This document shows positions 1-7,124 of a stretch of DNA of 14,195 bases, one piece after another. A program made the position numbers and the translations under genes. This stretch comes from Chitinophagales bacterium. Its GTDB lineage: Bacteria; Bacteroidota; Bacteroidia; Chitinophagales; UBA8649. The stretch lies in NCBI GenBank assembly GCA_016777395.1, contig JADHRO010000028.1, positions 1 through 14,195 on the forward strand, read 5' to 3'. The notes under the pieces are model-generated. The model ran no database searches. It had not been told where the DNA came from and worked only from the letters and a program-made list of their open reading frames with translations. Position 1 is the stretch's first letter. The number at the start of each line of letters is the position of its first letter.

Positions 1-22
1 TGATTGATCCCTTATTAATGAT

Positions 23-1645
23 TTAATCGGATGGATAGATTTTTACAAGATAAAGGGATTGAACTTTACTTTTTCTCGTCTTAGGATTAAGGAAGTCTAA
101 ACTAAGTCTGGTAACGTTGAAGTGGTCAAATCGTTTAAGCAGTTCTGTCTGATGCATACTTATGAGCGAGCTGTATCCATCTTCGTTGGTTAGCACATAA
201 GCATTATGGTTTGCCAGGCTATCTTTATAAAAGGCTGGAACATTTCCCCCGCTATAATAATGAAACCCTCTCCACCAGATATCGTGCTGATACAACTGAT
301 CTTGCGGAATATTTTGATCCTTGATATAAAAAGCGGCTTCACTACTTCCTTGATATTTTAACAAGGCGGGATATGCATGGCTATTGACAATAAAAGCACC
401 CAGTAAAAATGCGCCAAAGCTTACTAGTATAATGGCTTTTTTTCCAAATTGCAACAAATAAAAAGCGCTCAAAATAGCGATAATCCCTAGCAGATAAGTA
501 AAGTAGGTCAACATGGATGCCGGAAATGCAAAGAAAATAAGTATTGGAGCAATTAGCAGGCTGGTAATGAGTGTAAGTTGAAGCCAGTAGGCCACTAAAT
601 CAAAGGGTTTATGGGTCTCATTTATCCAAGTATGTATACTTTTTGCAATGAGGATACTTGCGAAAGGTACCGTCACGTAGATATAATGGGGAAGCTTATA
701 GTGGGAGAGAGATAAAGCTAGAAAGGGCAGCAACAAACCAAAAAAGCTGATGTATTCAACTTGTTTTCTCCAATTCACCAAAACTTGCACCAGACTGTTT
801 AAAAAGAAGAGTGTGAAGGGGAGCACCGCCCAAACGATATTGTGCAAGAAGTAAAAATAGCTCGCCTCATTTTCCCAAACATTTTCTCCGGTAATTCTAC
901 CAAAACTTTGCTCCCAAAAAAAGAAGCTTAAGCCATGCATACCCCATTGCTGATGTAAACCAATGAGCATAGGACTGAGTATAAGCAAAAGGATAAGCGG
1001 AATAAAAATGATTTCCCATCTTATGAAAGATTTCCATTGTCGCTTAAGCAGAATGTTTGGGCCAACAGCCAAGCAGGGCACTACCAAGCCAATCGGACCT
1101 TTAGCGAGCATCGCTAAGGCGATAAATCCAGTCGCAAGAAACAGGGAGAAAACTTTGTTTTCCTGCAAGAATTCACCCAGTTGCCATACCGCAAATACAA
1201 CTAAAGCGATCATTAAGGTATCGGTACGTATATCATTGGTAAACAATAAGAAAGTAACGGAGCAAGCATATACCAATGCGCTTAACCGAGCTATAGAAAT
1301 CTGATAATATATAATCGTAAAACGATACAGCGCATACACACTTCCCCAGGCAAACAGAAAGGAGGGGAGCTTGAACGCGAATGAGCTATTTCCGAGTATA
1401 TGAATACTTAATCCAGCTAACCAAAAAAGTAATGGCGGTTTGTCTAGATAGGCTTCACCAAGGTCCGTCAATTGCAGCAGCGAGTGACTTTGCCATAACT
1501 CTAGACTCATGCTTGCATATTGACTGGCATCGACCTCCATAATAGGAATAAACAAACCGAAACATGAAATGAATACGGATAGACCTAAAAGATAGTAGAA
1601 CGTTGATGTTGAGAAGGTTGGCAGAGAAGATGATGAATCTTGCAT
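23..1645 (-). CDS. ArnT/GT39-like membrane glycosyltransferase
   Basis: A 540-residue polytopic membrane protein of the dolichyl-phosphate-mannose mannosyltransferase / ArnT (GT-C, GT39) superfamily. Family members move a sugar from a polyprenyl-phosphate carrier to lipid A, protein or another acceptor on the outer face of the inner membrane. The visible signature is N-terminal: a first hydrophobic segment (about 17-36), then an acidic loop with Glu37 and Asp39 (the DASQYA stretch) where the family's catalytic acid sits. Next come YLDKPPLLFW (66-75), TNDIRTDT (136-143) and AKGPIG (181-186), all typical of ArnT-like proteins. About ten further hydrophobic segments follow, with a soluble C-terminal tail after about residue 430. 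The length is normal for the family. The ATG at 1645 gives a short hydrophilic tail before the first membrane segment. No glycan or lipid genes flank it, so donor and acceptor cannot be named. The family call is firm; the substrate is unknown. Confidence 0.85.
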   Translation of the reverse strand: MQDSSSSLPTFSTSTFYYLLGLSVFISCFGLFIPIMEVDASQYASMSLELWQSHSLLQLTDLGEAYLDKPPLLFWLAGLSIHILGNSSFAFKLPSFLFAWGSVYALYRFTIIYYQISIARLSALVYACSVTFLLFTNDIRTDTLMIALVVFAVWQLGEFLQENKVFSLFLATGFIALAMLAKGPIGLVVPCLAVGPNILLKRQWKSFIRWEIIFIPLILLLILSPMLIGLHQQWGMHGLSFFFWEQSFGRITGENVWENEASYFYFLHNIVWAVLPFTLFFLNSLVQVLVNWRKQVEYISFFGLLLPFLALSLSHYKLPHYIYVTVPFASILIAKSIHTWINETHKPFDLVAYWLQLTLITSLLIAPILIFFAFPASMLTYFTYLLGIIAILSAFYLLQFGKKAIILVSFGAFLLGAFIVNSHAYPALLKYQGSSEAAFYIKDQNIPQDQLYQHDIWWRGFHYYSGGNVPAFYKDSLANHNAYVLTNEDGYSSLISMHQTELLKRFDHFNVTRLSLDFLNPKTRKSKVQSLYLVKIYPSD

Positions 1646-1919
1646 ACCCGCAAGTTACTTACTTTTAAGAACATTCGTTTAGTCAGAATGGTTAAAATTA
1701 GATTTTTCAATTTTTAATTTATAGGCTATGCTGCAAAATCAAATAACCACAGGAATTGTTGTTTGACCGAGCAGGCTATTGGTATTGCAAAAGCTAATTT
1801 TAAGTAAGATTCTCTTTTAGCTTCGGTAAAGAAGCCTGGCTTTTTATTTAAATCAAGGAATTAAATTTTATATTTGAGAACATCACTTATTTCATAATAT
1901 GTATTGATAAAATTTACGC
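1646..1919. other. Divergent intergenic region
   Basis: This 274-base AT-rich spacer lies between the divergently transcribed glycosyltransferase and symporter genes and must hold both promoters. The symporter side has a clear -7 box (listed separately). No comparably good box is seen for the glycosyltransferase; the nearest is TAATTTTA on the minus strand, one base off consensus. A small hairpin, GCTTC (1820-1824) with GAAGC (1831-1835), is followed after a few bases by TTTTT (1841-1845). It resembles a weak plus-strand terminator, but no gene lies before it. No ORF of useful length was found on either strand. Confidence 0.6.
1869..1876 (+). promoter_or_regulatory. Putative -7 box of the symporter gene
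   Basis: TATATTTG matches the Bacteroidota -7 consensus TAnnTTTG exactly and lies 43 bases before the symporter ATG, giving a leader of roughly 35-40 bases. No clear TTG (-33) element is seen at the usual spacing, so the assignment rests on one half of the promoter. Confidence 0.45.
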
Positions 1920-3521
1920 ATGAATTTTTCTACGGTTGACTGGACTATTTTTATTGTATACTTGCTGCTAATGGCCTTGTTAGGTCTGTATCTATCCTTC
2001 AAAAATGACAGCAAGACATCTGAAGATTATTTTCTGGCGGGCAAGTCTTTGCCTTGGTGGGCTATTGGTGCATCTCTTATAGCATCAAATATTTCTGCCG
2101 AGCAATTTATAGGCATGTCTGGGAGTGGTTTTAAGATTGGTATGGCCATCGCTTCTTATGAGTTTATGGCTGCAATAACGCTCATTCTAGTCGCTTGGTT
2201 TATGTTGCCTATTTTTTTAAAGGAAGGTATTTTCACTTTACCTCAATTCATTGAAAAACGATACAATAAGGAGGTGAAAACGGGGCTTGCCATAATGTGG
2301 TTGTTTCTCTTTGTGTTTATTAATATTACGCTAGTTCTCTATTTAGGGGCTTTGACGATGGGAGTAGCTCTTGGTACGAGTTTAGGTCTTGGTGTTTTAA
2401 TTTTGGTTTTATATTCCGCATCCTTCTCCATTTTTGGCGGTTTAAAAACGGTGGTATTAACCGATATTGTGCAGGTAGTGGTTTTAATCCTGGGAGGCTT
2501 ATTGACGACTTATTTCGCGCTTGATGCATTTAGTGGTGGCGCGGGATTTATTGCTGGATTTAAAGACTTGACTATTTCGGCATCGGAAAAGTTTAACATG
2601 ATATTGTTTAAAGGTGAGCTCATGTATAATAACGATAATGGTGTTTTGGTGGATGCATGGGAAGATTTGCCTGGCTTAAGTGTTTTACTCGGGGGGATGT
2701 GGATTGCAAACATCTATTACTGGGGAACCAATCAATATATTATTCAGCGAGCTTTAGGCGCAAAAAATATTGGTGAAGCAAGAAAAGGGGTCGTTTTTGC
2801 AGCCTTTCTCAAAATTTTACTTCCTCTGGTGGTTGTAGTTCCTGGTATTGTAGCCTATGCGGTTCAAGCAGATATAAGTCAAGGGGACCAGGTGTATGCT
2901 TGGGTATTAAATAGCTATATCCCAATTGGCTTGAAAGGAATCTGCTTTGCAGCGGTTATTGCCGCTGTCGGTTCTTCTATTAGCTCCATTGTCAACAGCG
3001 TTTCTACCATTTTTACAATTGATATTTATCAGTCCTATATTAACAAAAAAGCAGACAACCCACATATGCTAAAAGTAGGTAAGATAAGTGCAGGTGCTGC
3101 CTTGCTTATTGGTGCCATAACTGCACTTGTTATACCCAGTCCAGATCAAGCATTCAAGAGTATCCAAGAGTTTACTGGGCATTTTAGCCCAGGGATTTTG
3201 GTGGTATTTTTGTTTGGTTTGTTTTGGAAGAAATCTTCCTCAAGAGCGGCTATTTCAGTCATTCTGATTTCACTTCCTTTGTCCTTTTTTCTCTCTTTTT
3301 ATTTCCCATCAAGCGCTCTTCCATTCATGAATAGAATGGTAATCGTGTTTGCGGTACTTAGTATTTTGATGCTTGTCATATCATTTGTCGATAACGGGAA
3401 GAGCAATGATAAAAAAGCATTGGATATTGAATCCAGTATCTACAAAACCACCAGTACATTTAAGTTAGCGTCTTTGCTGGTACTCGGTATGCTCATCGCT
3501 ATTTATACCATGTGGTGGTAA
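1920..3521 (+). CDS. Sodium/sugar symporter, SSS family, vSGLT-like
   Basis: A 533-residue inner-membrane transporter of the sodium:solute symporter family that couples Na+ entry to sugar uptake. From memory of the Vibrio galactose transporter vSGLT, the resemblance runs nearly end to end. The segment around residues 51-81 (SLIASNISAEQFIGMSGSG, then ASYE) matches TM1-2 and keeps the sugar-contacting Asn57, Gln62 and Glu81. NIYYWGTNQYIIQR (254-267) keeps the Asn, the gating Tyr257 and Asn261. Lys288 and Gln406 (SIQEFTG) also fall at sugar-site positions. GSSISSIVNS (341-350) is the TM8 sodium-site segment with Ser342/Ser343. About 14 hydrophobic segments are visible and the length is usual. 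The position corresponding to vSGLT Ser91 appears to be Ala84, so the exact sugar may differ from galactose. The ATG at 1920 precedes the first membrane segment directly and has no obvious Shine-Dalgarno sequence. It may be controlled by the TetR-type gene 78 bases downstream, but this is only positional. Confidence 0.9.
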   Translation: MNFSTVDWTIFIVYLLLMALLGLYLSFKNDSKTSEDYFLAGKSLPWWAIGASLIASNISAEQFIGMSGSGFKIGMAIASYEFMAAITLILVAWFMLPIFLKEGIFTLPQFIEKRYNKEVKTGLAIMWLFLFVFINITLVLYLGALTMGVALGTSLGLGVLILVLYSASFSIFGGLKTVVLTDIVQVVVLILGGLLTTYFALDAFSGGAGFIAGFKDLTISASEKFNMILFKGELMYNNDNGVLVDAWEDLPGLSVLLGGMWIANIYYWGTNQYIIQRALGAKNIGEARKGVVFAAFLKILLPLVVVVPGIVAYAVQADISQGDQVYAWVLNSYIPIGLKGICFAAVIAAVGSSISSIVNSVSTIFTIDIYQSYINKKADNPHMLKVGKISAGAALLIGAITALVIPSPDQAFKSIQEFTGHFSPGILVVFLFGLFWKKSSSRAAISVILISLPLSFFLSFYFPSSALPFMNRMVIVFAVLSILMLVISFVDNGKSNDKKALDIESSIYKTTSTFKLASLLVLGMLIAIYTMWW

Positions 3522-3534
3522 GCTACTTAAACAC

Positions 3535-3544
3535 CAAACGTTTG
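3535..3544. promoter_or_regulatory. Palindrome, possible TetR operator
   Basis: CAAACGTTTG is a perfect 10-base palindrome in the 78-base gap before the TetR gene, about 55 bases before its ATG. Immediately downstream, TTGCTTTG (3546-3553) is one base off the TAnnTTTG -7 consensus, so a bound repressor could block that promoter. TetR proteins usually bind such palindromes beside their own gene, though often longer ones. This is positional inference only. Confidence 0.3.
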
Positions 3545-3599
3545 TTTGCTTTGATGAAAAAGCTTTCCTAACTTCACACTTGAAAAAGTAAAAGAGGTC

Positions 3600-4157
3600 A
3601 TGGCAAAGCAAAAGGTTGATGAACAAACAGTAATTAAGGAAAGTCTTAAGCTATTTAGACAAACAAGTTACCACACGACAAGCATGGCAGATATTGCCAA
3701 AGCTTGTGGCATCCAAAAAGGAAGTCTATATCACTACTTTGCAAGTAAGGAAGAATTAATGATGAAGGTGATTGCTTTCGTTCATGGTTTTTTCAAAGAA
3801 GAAATTTTTGCTATTGCATATGATGAAACCATTGATCCTATGGTAAGATTGGATAAGATGTTTTCAAGGGCAGACAGTATTTTTATCAATAAAGAAACGG
3901 GTAAGATGCTGGGTAATGTGGGTGTAGAAACCGCTTTGGTTATTCCTGAATTCCAACCGGTTATTCAAGCATTTTTTCGCGATTTCTTTAATGCGGTTCA
4001 AAAGGTATACAGTTCAAAGTATTCTGAAAATATCGCGAATGAATTGGCAGAGAGGGCCGTTGCTGAGATTGAAGGATCTTTGCTTTTGGCTCGGATATTC
4101 AATGACAACAACTTCTTTAAGACGACACACAAACGGCTTGTCGCAAGACTCCAGTAG
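3600..4157 (+). CDS. TetR/AcrR-family transcriptional regulator
   Basis: A 185-residue one-component regulator with an N-terminal DNA-binding domain and a C-terminal ligand-binding/dimerisation domain. The TetR helix-turn-helix is plain at about residues 27-50: TTSMADIAKACGIQKGSLYH followed by YFASKEELM, the family hallmark. The rest (about 60-185) is helical and variable as expected, so the ligand cannot be read from it. Length is typical. The ATG at 3600 is preceded by AGAGG at 3593-3597, closer than the ideal spacing but the only Shine-Dalgarno-like sequence nearby. It lies 78 bases after the symporter on the same strand and is followed by its own terminator. It may regulate itself through the upstream palindrome and possibly the symporter; neither is shown. 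TetR proteins mostly repress genes for efflux, fatty-acid or small-molecule metabolism. Confidence 0.9.
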   Translation: MAKQKVDEQTVIKESLKLFRQTSYHTTSMADIAKACGIQKGSLYHYFASKEELMMKVIAFVHGFFKEEIFAIAYDETIDPMVRLDKMFSRADSIFINKETGKMLGNVGVETALVIPEFQPVIQAFFRDFFNAVQKVYSSKYSENIANELAERAVAEIEGSLLLARIFNDNNFFKTTHKRLVARLQ

Positions 4158-4161
4158 TCCC

Positions 4162-4197
4162 GCTAAGTGACCCTCATATGAGGCGTTTAGCTTTTAC
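4162..4197 (+). terminator. Rho-independent terminator after the TetR gene
   Basis: The hairpin begins four bases after the TetR stop codon. The outer stem pairs GCTAAG (4162-4167) with TTTAGC (4186-4191), including one G-T pair. The inner stem is the palindrome CCTCATATGAGG (4172-4183). The 3' side runs into TTTTACTTT, a plausible T-tract. It separates the TetR transcript from the NYN-LOTUS gene. Confidence 0.7.
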
Positions 4198-4221
4198 TTT
4201 AAGTACCATTCTTATATCTTA

Positions 4222-4253
4222 TTGACCATACCTTTTTATTTTTCGTATCTTTA
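4222..4253 (+). promoter_or_regulatory. Putative promoter of the NYN-LOTUS gene
   Basis: TTG at 4222-4224 and TATCTTTA at 4246-4253 (one mismatch to TAnnTTTG) are 21 bases apart, compatible with the Bacteroidota -33/-7 arrangement. The -7 box ends only five bases before the ATG at 4259, so transcription would start at or next to the start codon and the mRNA would be leaderless or nearly so. There is no Shine-Dalgarno sequence before the ATG, consistent with this. Confidence 0.35.
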
Positions 4254-4258
4254 TTGAA

Positions 4259-4984
4259 ATGATTAAAGAGAATAAGCTAGCGGTTCTAATTGATGGAGAT
4301 AATATACCCTCCAAGTATATTAAAGAAATGATGGAAGAAATCGCTAAATACGGTACCCCTACCATAAAAAGAATTTACGGTGATTGGACCAGTCCGCACG
4401 TTACTCGTTGGAAAGCGGTACTATTAGAAAATGCAATTACACCTATTCAGCAGTATGCATACACTACCGGGAAGAATGCAACGGATTCTGCCATGATTAT
4501 TGACGCCATGGATATCTTGTATGCACGAGAGGTGGATGGATTCTGTTTGGTTTCTTCTGATAGTGATTTCACCAAGCTTGCTACTCGATTAAGGGAGGCA
4601 GGGAAGCATGTGTATGGCATCGGAGAGAAGAAAACACCTGATCCTTTTATTGTAGCATGTGATAAGTTTATTTACTTGGAAATTCTGCATAAAGACGAGG
4701 AGAATGAGGATGAGCTTAATGAAAAGAAAAATTTAGATAAAATCACGCCTAAAGTATTGCGCTTACTAAGAAATTCAGTTGCCGATGCAGCAGATGAGGA
4801 TGGCTGGGCTTTCTTAGGTGATGTAGGAAGTTTAATCTTAAAGAAGCAAGCCAACTTTGATTCTAGGAACTTCGGCTTTGAAAAGTTAACGCCCTTGTTT
4901 AATTCTCTTAAAGGATTTGAAATTGAAACTAGGACACAAGACAACAGTCGTTTTAAGTTGATTTACGTTCGTAACAAAAAGTGA
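4259..4984 (+). CDS. NYN-domain protein with C-terminal OST-HTH/LOTUS domain (LabA-like)
   Basis: A 241-residue cytoplasmic protein with two domains. Residues about 5-142 form a NYN (PIN-like) domain: AVLIDGDNI carries Asp12, Asp14 and Asn15, ATDSAMIIDAMD carries Asp76, Asp82 and Asp85, and LVSSDSDF carries Asp101 and Asp103. These acidic clusters are where the family binds metal for RNA cleavage, and all are retained, so nuclease activity is plausible. An acidic, charged linker (about 145-158) leads to a C-terminal OST-HTH/LOTUS domain (about 160-238), with the GWAFLGDVGSLI stretch typical of that fold and thought to bind RNA or protein. This NYN plus LOTUS arrangement is widespread in bacteria as LabA/DUF88-type proteins whose targets are mostly unknown. 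It is a single-gene transcript between a terminator and a convergent gene. Confidence 0.88.
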   Translation: MIKENKLAVLIDGDNIPSKYIKEMMEEIAKYGTPTIKRIYGDWTSPHVTRWKAVLLENAITPIQQYAYTTGKNATDSAMIIDAMDILYAREVDGFCLVSSDSDFTKLATRLREAGKHVYGIGEKKTPDPFIVACDKFIYLEILHKDEENEDELNEKKNLDKITPKVLRLLRNSVADAADEDGWAFLGDVGSLILKKQANFDSRNFGFEKLTPLFNSLKGFEIETRTQDNSRFKLIYVRNKK

Positions 4985-5077
4985 TTAAGGCAAAGTTTCC
5001 CAATACATTTTAAAGATTAAGAATAACCGTTGCATCTAAGTATTAAGATTTCTTGATAGTTTGAAATGACTAAGAAT

Positions 5078-5095
5078 GCAATAGGGTGGGATTGC
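5078..5095. other. Weak hairpin between convergent genes
   Basis: GCAAT (5078-5082) pairs with ATTGC (5091-5095) around an eight-base G-rich loop, in the 116-base gap where the NYN-LOTUS gene and the cytochrome peroxidase gene converge. Neither side has a proper T-tract, so it is at best a weak bidirectional terminator. No better candidate is visible in this gap. Confidence 0.25.
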
Positions 5096-5100
5096 GCTTC

Positions 5101-6246
5101 TCAATAAAATGGGTCGCTATATTTTGGTGAGTTTATAAATTGCTCATCAGTTAATGTATGCAAAAATGCTTCTAATGCATCTGTTTCTTGGATGCTCAAG
5201 TTCATAACGACGGGGTAATTTGTAAATACATCGATGAGATGAGGATCTAAATTTTCATTATCCTTGATATTACCATCATAGTGTTTAATTACCTCCCTTA
5301 AGCTCTTCAGACTGCCATCATGCATAAACCTTCCACGAAGGGCAACATTCTTTAAAGATGGGGCTTTAAATTTCCCAGCATCTGAAGGGTTATTGCTGTG
5401 AATACTAATGCCAATATCAGGATTCAATTTATAGAGCCCATTATTTCTTGGATTATCTGTAATTAAAGCTTCTGTGTTGTGGCAACCAAAACAGTTGACT
5501 TTATTATGAGAAGTGAAGATTGATTTTCCTAAATTTTCCTGGATGGTGTAATTGGGGAAATCTTGATATACATCGTTTACTAATGCACGTCCTTGGTCAA
5601 ACTTAGACCCATAGGATACCATCGAGCGAATAAATTGAGCCAATGCTTTAGCTATGTTTTCACTATTCATCTCTCCATCAGGGAAAGCCTTTCTGAAGAG
5701 TATAGGGTAATAAGCTGTTGCTTGTAGCCGCTCCGCTAAATCACTTAAAGTCATCCCCATTTCAAGAGGGTCCTGTATTGGTTGTAAGACTTGTTCCTCT
5801 AATGTTGCGGCACGTTCATCCCACAAAAAACGGCCATTTAAATAATACATTGAGTTTCCTAGTGCCATAGAATGCCTTAAGGTAGTTTGCCCGTTGATCC
5901 CAGTACTAAACTGAGCTGTATCAGTAAAACCAATCGCTTGTTGATGACATGAAGCACAAGCTGTTGAAAGATCTCTTGATAGTATTGGGTCATAAAACAA
6001 GACTCGCCCTAATGTGGCTCCCCAATTAGATGTTGGGTTGTCAGCTGGTGTATTATCTTGAATGACAATAAATTGATTAGAGTAAAATGCGGGTATATTT
6101 GGCGATCGATAGTTATAGACTTGATTGGGTATGTTTAGGTGCTCTTTTAGTGTTATTAAGTCGTCATCTGCTTTACTCTCTTTTTTACAAGAAGTAATAA
6201 GCGAGAATAAAATCAAACTAACAATTACATTCAGTTTAAAATGCAT
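5101..6246 (-). CDS. Diheme cytochrome c peroxidase / MauG-family lipoprotein
   Basis: A periplasm-facing diheme c-type cytochrome of the bacterial cytochrome c peroxidase/MauG family; members reduce H2O2 with electrons from a small cytochrome or oxidise other substrates. The start chosen is the ATG at 6246 (381 residues). An in-frame ATG at 6291 would add 15 residues before an already complete signal peptide. From the chosen start, the hydrophobic segment 7-17 ends in a lipobox, ITSC, with Cys20 the likely lipidated residue, followed by KKES. Heme site 1 is CASCH (97-101), heme site 2 is CFGCH (252-256), and RFMHDGSLKSLREVIKHYDG (306-325) is the conserved region with a possible heme-ligand methionine at 308. 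GATLGRVLFYDPILS (76-90) is also family-typical. Length is slightly above the simple peroxidases. It stands alone, facing the NYN-LOTUS gene, so its electron donor and true substrate are unknown. Confidence 0.9.
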   Translation of the reverse strand: MHFKLNVIVSLILFSLITSCKKESKADDDLITLKEHLNIPNQVYNYRSPNIPAFYSNQFIVIQDNTPADNPTSNWGATLGRVLFYDPILSRDLSTACASCHQQAIGFTDTAQFSTGINGQTTLRHSMALGNSMYYLNGRFLWDERAATLEEQVLQPIQDPLEMGMTLSDLAERLQATAYYPILFRKAFPDGEMNSENIAKALAQFIRSMVSYGSKFDQGRALVNDVYQDFPNYTIQENLGKSIFTSHNKVNCFGCHNTEALITDNPRNNGLYKLNPDIGISIHSNNPSDAGKFKAPSLKNVALRGRFMHDGSLKSLREVIKHYDGNIKDNENLDPHLIDVFTNYPVVMNLSIQETDALEAFLHTLTDEQFINSPKYSDPFY

Positions 6247-6306
6247 TGTATAAAGGTAAGTACTTATTTTGTAAAAATTTATAATTATCATAGTCCCAGT
6301 ATAAAT

Positions 6307-6340
6307 GAAAAAAGACCCAAATAAGCTTGAGTCTTTTTAC
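6307..6340 (-). terminator. Terminator after the cold-shock gene
   Basis: A 12-base stem with one mismatch pairs 6309-6320 with 6327-6338 around the loop ATAAGC. It lies 18 bases past the cold-shock stop codon. Read on the minus strand the stem ends in TTTTTT, a proper T-tract; the plus-strand reading also ends in TTTTT. It insulates the cold-shock transcript from the peroxidase gene. Confidence 0.8.
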
Positions 6341-6357
6341 ATATATTTAAAATGGTG

Positions 6358-6804
6358 CTATACTTTCTTCACTTTTACAGCAGTTAAGCCTTTAGGCCCT
6401 CTTTCTGTTTCAAAAGTAACCATGTTGTTTTCAATGATTTCATCCACGCAGTTATTAATATGCACGAAGATGCTTTCTTGGGTTTCTTTATCCTTGATGA
6501 ATCCGTATCCTTTAGAATCATTAAAGAAAGTAACGACACCCGTTCTTGTTGGATCTTCGTCTTCGTAATCTTCTTTTTTAGGAATGCCAATTATAATATT
6601 TTCAGCAATAATTTCCTCTTTCTCAGCAGGGTCTGGCGGAGTATCCACGATATTACCGAAATGATCTACATAGGCAATCATATCATCAGCACTTTGTTTG
6701 CCTTCCTCTTTTCGAGCTGCCTTCTTTTCAGCCTTATCTTTCTTCTTCTTCTCTTTTTTCTTATTTCTTTCTTTTTTGCCAAAAGTTTCTTGTGATCTAC
6801 CCAT
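6358..6804 (-). CDS. Cold-shock-domain protein with lysine-rich N-terminal extension
   Basis: A 148-residue cytoplasmic nucleic-acid-binding protein. The C-terminal part (about 87-148) is a complete cold-shock domain: the RNP1-type motif KGYGFI is at 98-103 and the RNP2-type motif IFVHI at 112-116, the aromatic patches that bind single-stranded RNA or DNA. The first 36 residues are extremely Lys-rich and probably disordered, likely strengthening nucleic-acid binding. The middle (about 40-80) contains MIAYVDHFGNIVDTPPDP, a segment that accompanies this domain in Bacteroidota homologues. It is much longer than the about 70-residue CspA type. As an RNA chaperone it probably melts secondary structure; whether it is cold-induced cannot be told, since the upstream gap is only 106 bases and shows no long structured leader. 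It follows the transketolase/VWA operon on the same strand but is probably separately transcribed. Confidence 0.9.
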   Translation of the reverse strand: MGRSQETFGKKERNKKKEKKKKDKAEKKAARKEEGKQSADDMIAYVDHFGNIVDTPPDPAEKEEIIAENIIIGIPKKEDYEDEDPTRTGVVTFFNDSKGYGFIKDKETQESIFVHINNCVDEIIENNMVTFETERGPKGLTAVKVKKV

Positions 6805-6848
6805 AAAAATTATTGTACCCAGATAACCAGGATTTATTTAATTGATTA

Positions 6849-6868
6849 AGCTAAGATTAGCCTTAGCT
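6849..6868 (-). terminator. Hairpin after the transketolase/VWA operon
   Basis: AGCTAAG (6849-6855) pairs perfectly with CTTAGCT (6862-6868) around a six-base loop, 43 bases after the stop of the S4 gene. On the minus strand the stem is followed by TAATCAATTAAAT, AT-rich but not a real T-tract. It may be a weak terminator or allow partial read-through into the cold-shock gene. Confidence 0.4.
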
Positions 6869-6910
6869 CTTGTAAAGATAATGAATTTTTTGAGATGTAT
6901 TTAAGAATTC

Positions 6911-7123
6911 TTATTCGATTTGCACCACTTCATCCTTATAGGATACTTCAAAACCGCTATAGATTTTGTTTCTGCGCCGCCATTCGGTTACACCGTTTAC
7001 CTTTACTAAGCCGGCATCGATAATAATATTGGCTTCTCCTCCAGTCATTGCCCATCCCATTACTTTGAGTAATTGGTTGAGTTGGATGTAATCTTGACTT
7101 AAAGCAAATTGATGGTTGGCCAT
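6911..7123 (-). CDS. Small S4-domain RNA-binding protein (YbcJ-like)
   Basis: A 70-residue cytoplasmic protein that is essentially a lone S4 RNA-binding domain. The signature runs from IQLNQLLKVMGWAMTGGEA (13-31) through IIIDAGLVKVNGVTEWRRRN (33-52), including the Gly-Glu-Ala turn and the VKVNG hairpin typical of S4 folds. Length matches the YbcJ family, whose members are thought to bind structured RNA, perhaps rRNA. The ATG at 7123 is one base from the stop codon of the transketolase C-subunit gene, so translation is probably coupled and it is the last gene of that operon. No link between transketolase and an S4 protein is known to me. Confidence 0.88.
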   Translation of the reverse strand: MANHQFALSQDYIQLNQLLKVMGWAMTGGEANIIIDAGLVKVNGVTEWRRRNKIYSGFEVSYKDEVVQIE

Positions 7124-7124
7124 A

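Noticed and set aside
1820..1845. A GCTTC/GAAGC hairpin with TTTTT as a terminator
   Set aside because: The stem is only five bases, the T-run is displaced by several bases, and no gene precedes it on that strand.
6246..6291. An upstream in-frame ATG at 6291 for the peroxidase gene
   Set aside because: It would add 15 residues (MIIINFYKISTYLYT) before an already complete lipoprotein signal peptide, pushing the lipidated cysteine to residue 35, unusually far for such signals.
6305..6795. Plus-strand ORFs opposite the cold-shock gene (6305-6568 and 6460-6795)
   Set aside because: They are antisense to a well-supported cold-shock gene; their low-complexity Phe/Leu-rich translations mirror the Lys-rich coding strand.
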